A stretch of DNA of 16,547 nt from Amoeboradix gromovi (taxonomy: Eukaryota; Sanchytriomycota; Sanchytriomycetes; Sanchytriales; Sanchytriaceae): assembly GCA_018985225.1 (NCBI GenBank), contig JADGIF010000160.1, positions 1 to 16,547 of the forward strand. Reading direction: 5' to 3'. The notes below the pieces were generated by a model. It had not been told where the DNA came from. It ran no database searches and saw only the letters and a list, made by a program, of their open reading frames with translations. Positions 16,416 through 16,547 of the stretch are shown piece by piece. A program made the position numbers and the translations under genes. Position 1 is the stretch's first letter. Each line of letters starts with the position of its first letter.

Positions 16416-16547
16416 TACCAATTTTCTTTCATTGATTGTATTCCTCTTTTTAAAATAAAACTAGAAGACCCTACATCTCTTTCAAATATATGAGGTCTTT
16501 GAGCATCTAAGCAAAAGGTGCATTTTCTTAGACGGTACTCTTCTCTA
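16361..16547 (-). CDS. 3' end of an unidentified gene (partial)
   Basis: The last 61 codons of a minus-strand gene that continues beyond the window, ending at TAA 16361-16363. The visible protein has a C-x2-C pair (RKCTFCLDAQRPHIF) followed by RDVGSSSFILKRGI, then WYNRRSFINDSIPPYG close to the C-terminus. The composition is clearly coding. A Cys pair plus a basic C-terminus would suit a ribosomal or other nucleic-acid-binding protein, but no family is recognised. It lies 44 bp upstream of the F-box gene on the same strand. A broken copy of its last codons is at 1-70. Confidence 0.65.
   Translation of the reverse strand, partial: REEYRLRKCTFCLDAQRPHIFERDVGSSSFILKRGIQSMKENWYNRRSFINDSIPPYGAPS

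Overview
The window looks like nuclear DNA of a small-genome, AT-rich eukaryote, most likely an early-diverging fungus or a close relative of fungi. The evidence is the gene content: a fungal-type EFM7 methyltransferase, a PacC/Rim101-type zinc-finger protein, Sec61-beta, EMC4, RRP8 and DNA polymerase alpha B subunit. Mitochondrial metabolism is present (oxodicarboxylate carrier, branched-chain acyl-CoA dehydrogenase), which argues against a mitosome-bearing microsporidian. TAA, TGA and TAG all end genes, so the genetic code appears standard. The species cannot be named from sequence alone.

The most striking feature is a class of ultra-short introns, 18 to 21 nt. Four are required by protein homology: the oxodicarboxylate carrier (19 nt), POL12 (21 nt), the zinc-finger gene (19 nt) and the acyl-CoA dehydrogenase (19 nt). 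A fifth, in the F-box gene (18 nt), rests on consensus and reading frame. All start with GTA and end in a fused branch-like and acceptor element of the type TAA(C/T)-TTAG. In every case the unspliced frame meets a stop inside the intron. Ignoring these introns truncates five genes and creates a false antisense ORF over the POL12 3' exon.

Layout. 1-91 is an inverted, damaged copy of the 3' end of the gene at the right edge. 92-2121 holds no recognisable gene, only a broken open frame and a pair of strong hairpins. 2122-7093 is a compact housekeeping block: EMC4 (+), then EFM7, a small Cys-containing protein and the carrier on the minus strand, then POL12 and a class I PITP on the plus strand. 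7100-10900 is a gene-poor accessory island. It contains two decayed TnpB/Fanzor-like RNA-guided nuclease relics on the minus strand. Between them lies a tandem pair of ~60-aa ORFs whose differences are largely synonymous in the core, which suggests a real small gene family of unknown function. 10941-16547 is again compact: a homeodomain protein (-), RRP8 (+), Sec61-beta (-), zinc finger (+), acyl-CoA dehydrogenase (+), a small unknown ORF (-), F-box/LRR protein (-) and the 3' end of an unidentified gene (-).

The genes do not form a pathway. They cover ER membrane insertion and translocation (EMC4, Sec61-beta), translation-machinery methylation (EFM7 on eEF1A, RRP8 on 25S/28S rRNA), replication priming (POL12), lipid transfer (PITP), mitochondrial amino-acid catabolism (carrier and acyl-CoA dehydrogenase, both plausibly in lysine/branched-chain breakdown) and regulation (homeodomain, zinc finger, F-box). 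No tRNA, rRNA or CRISPR array was seen.
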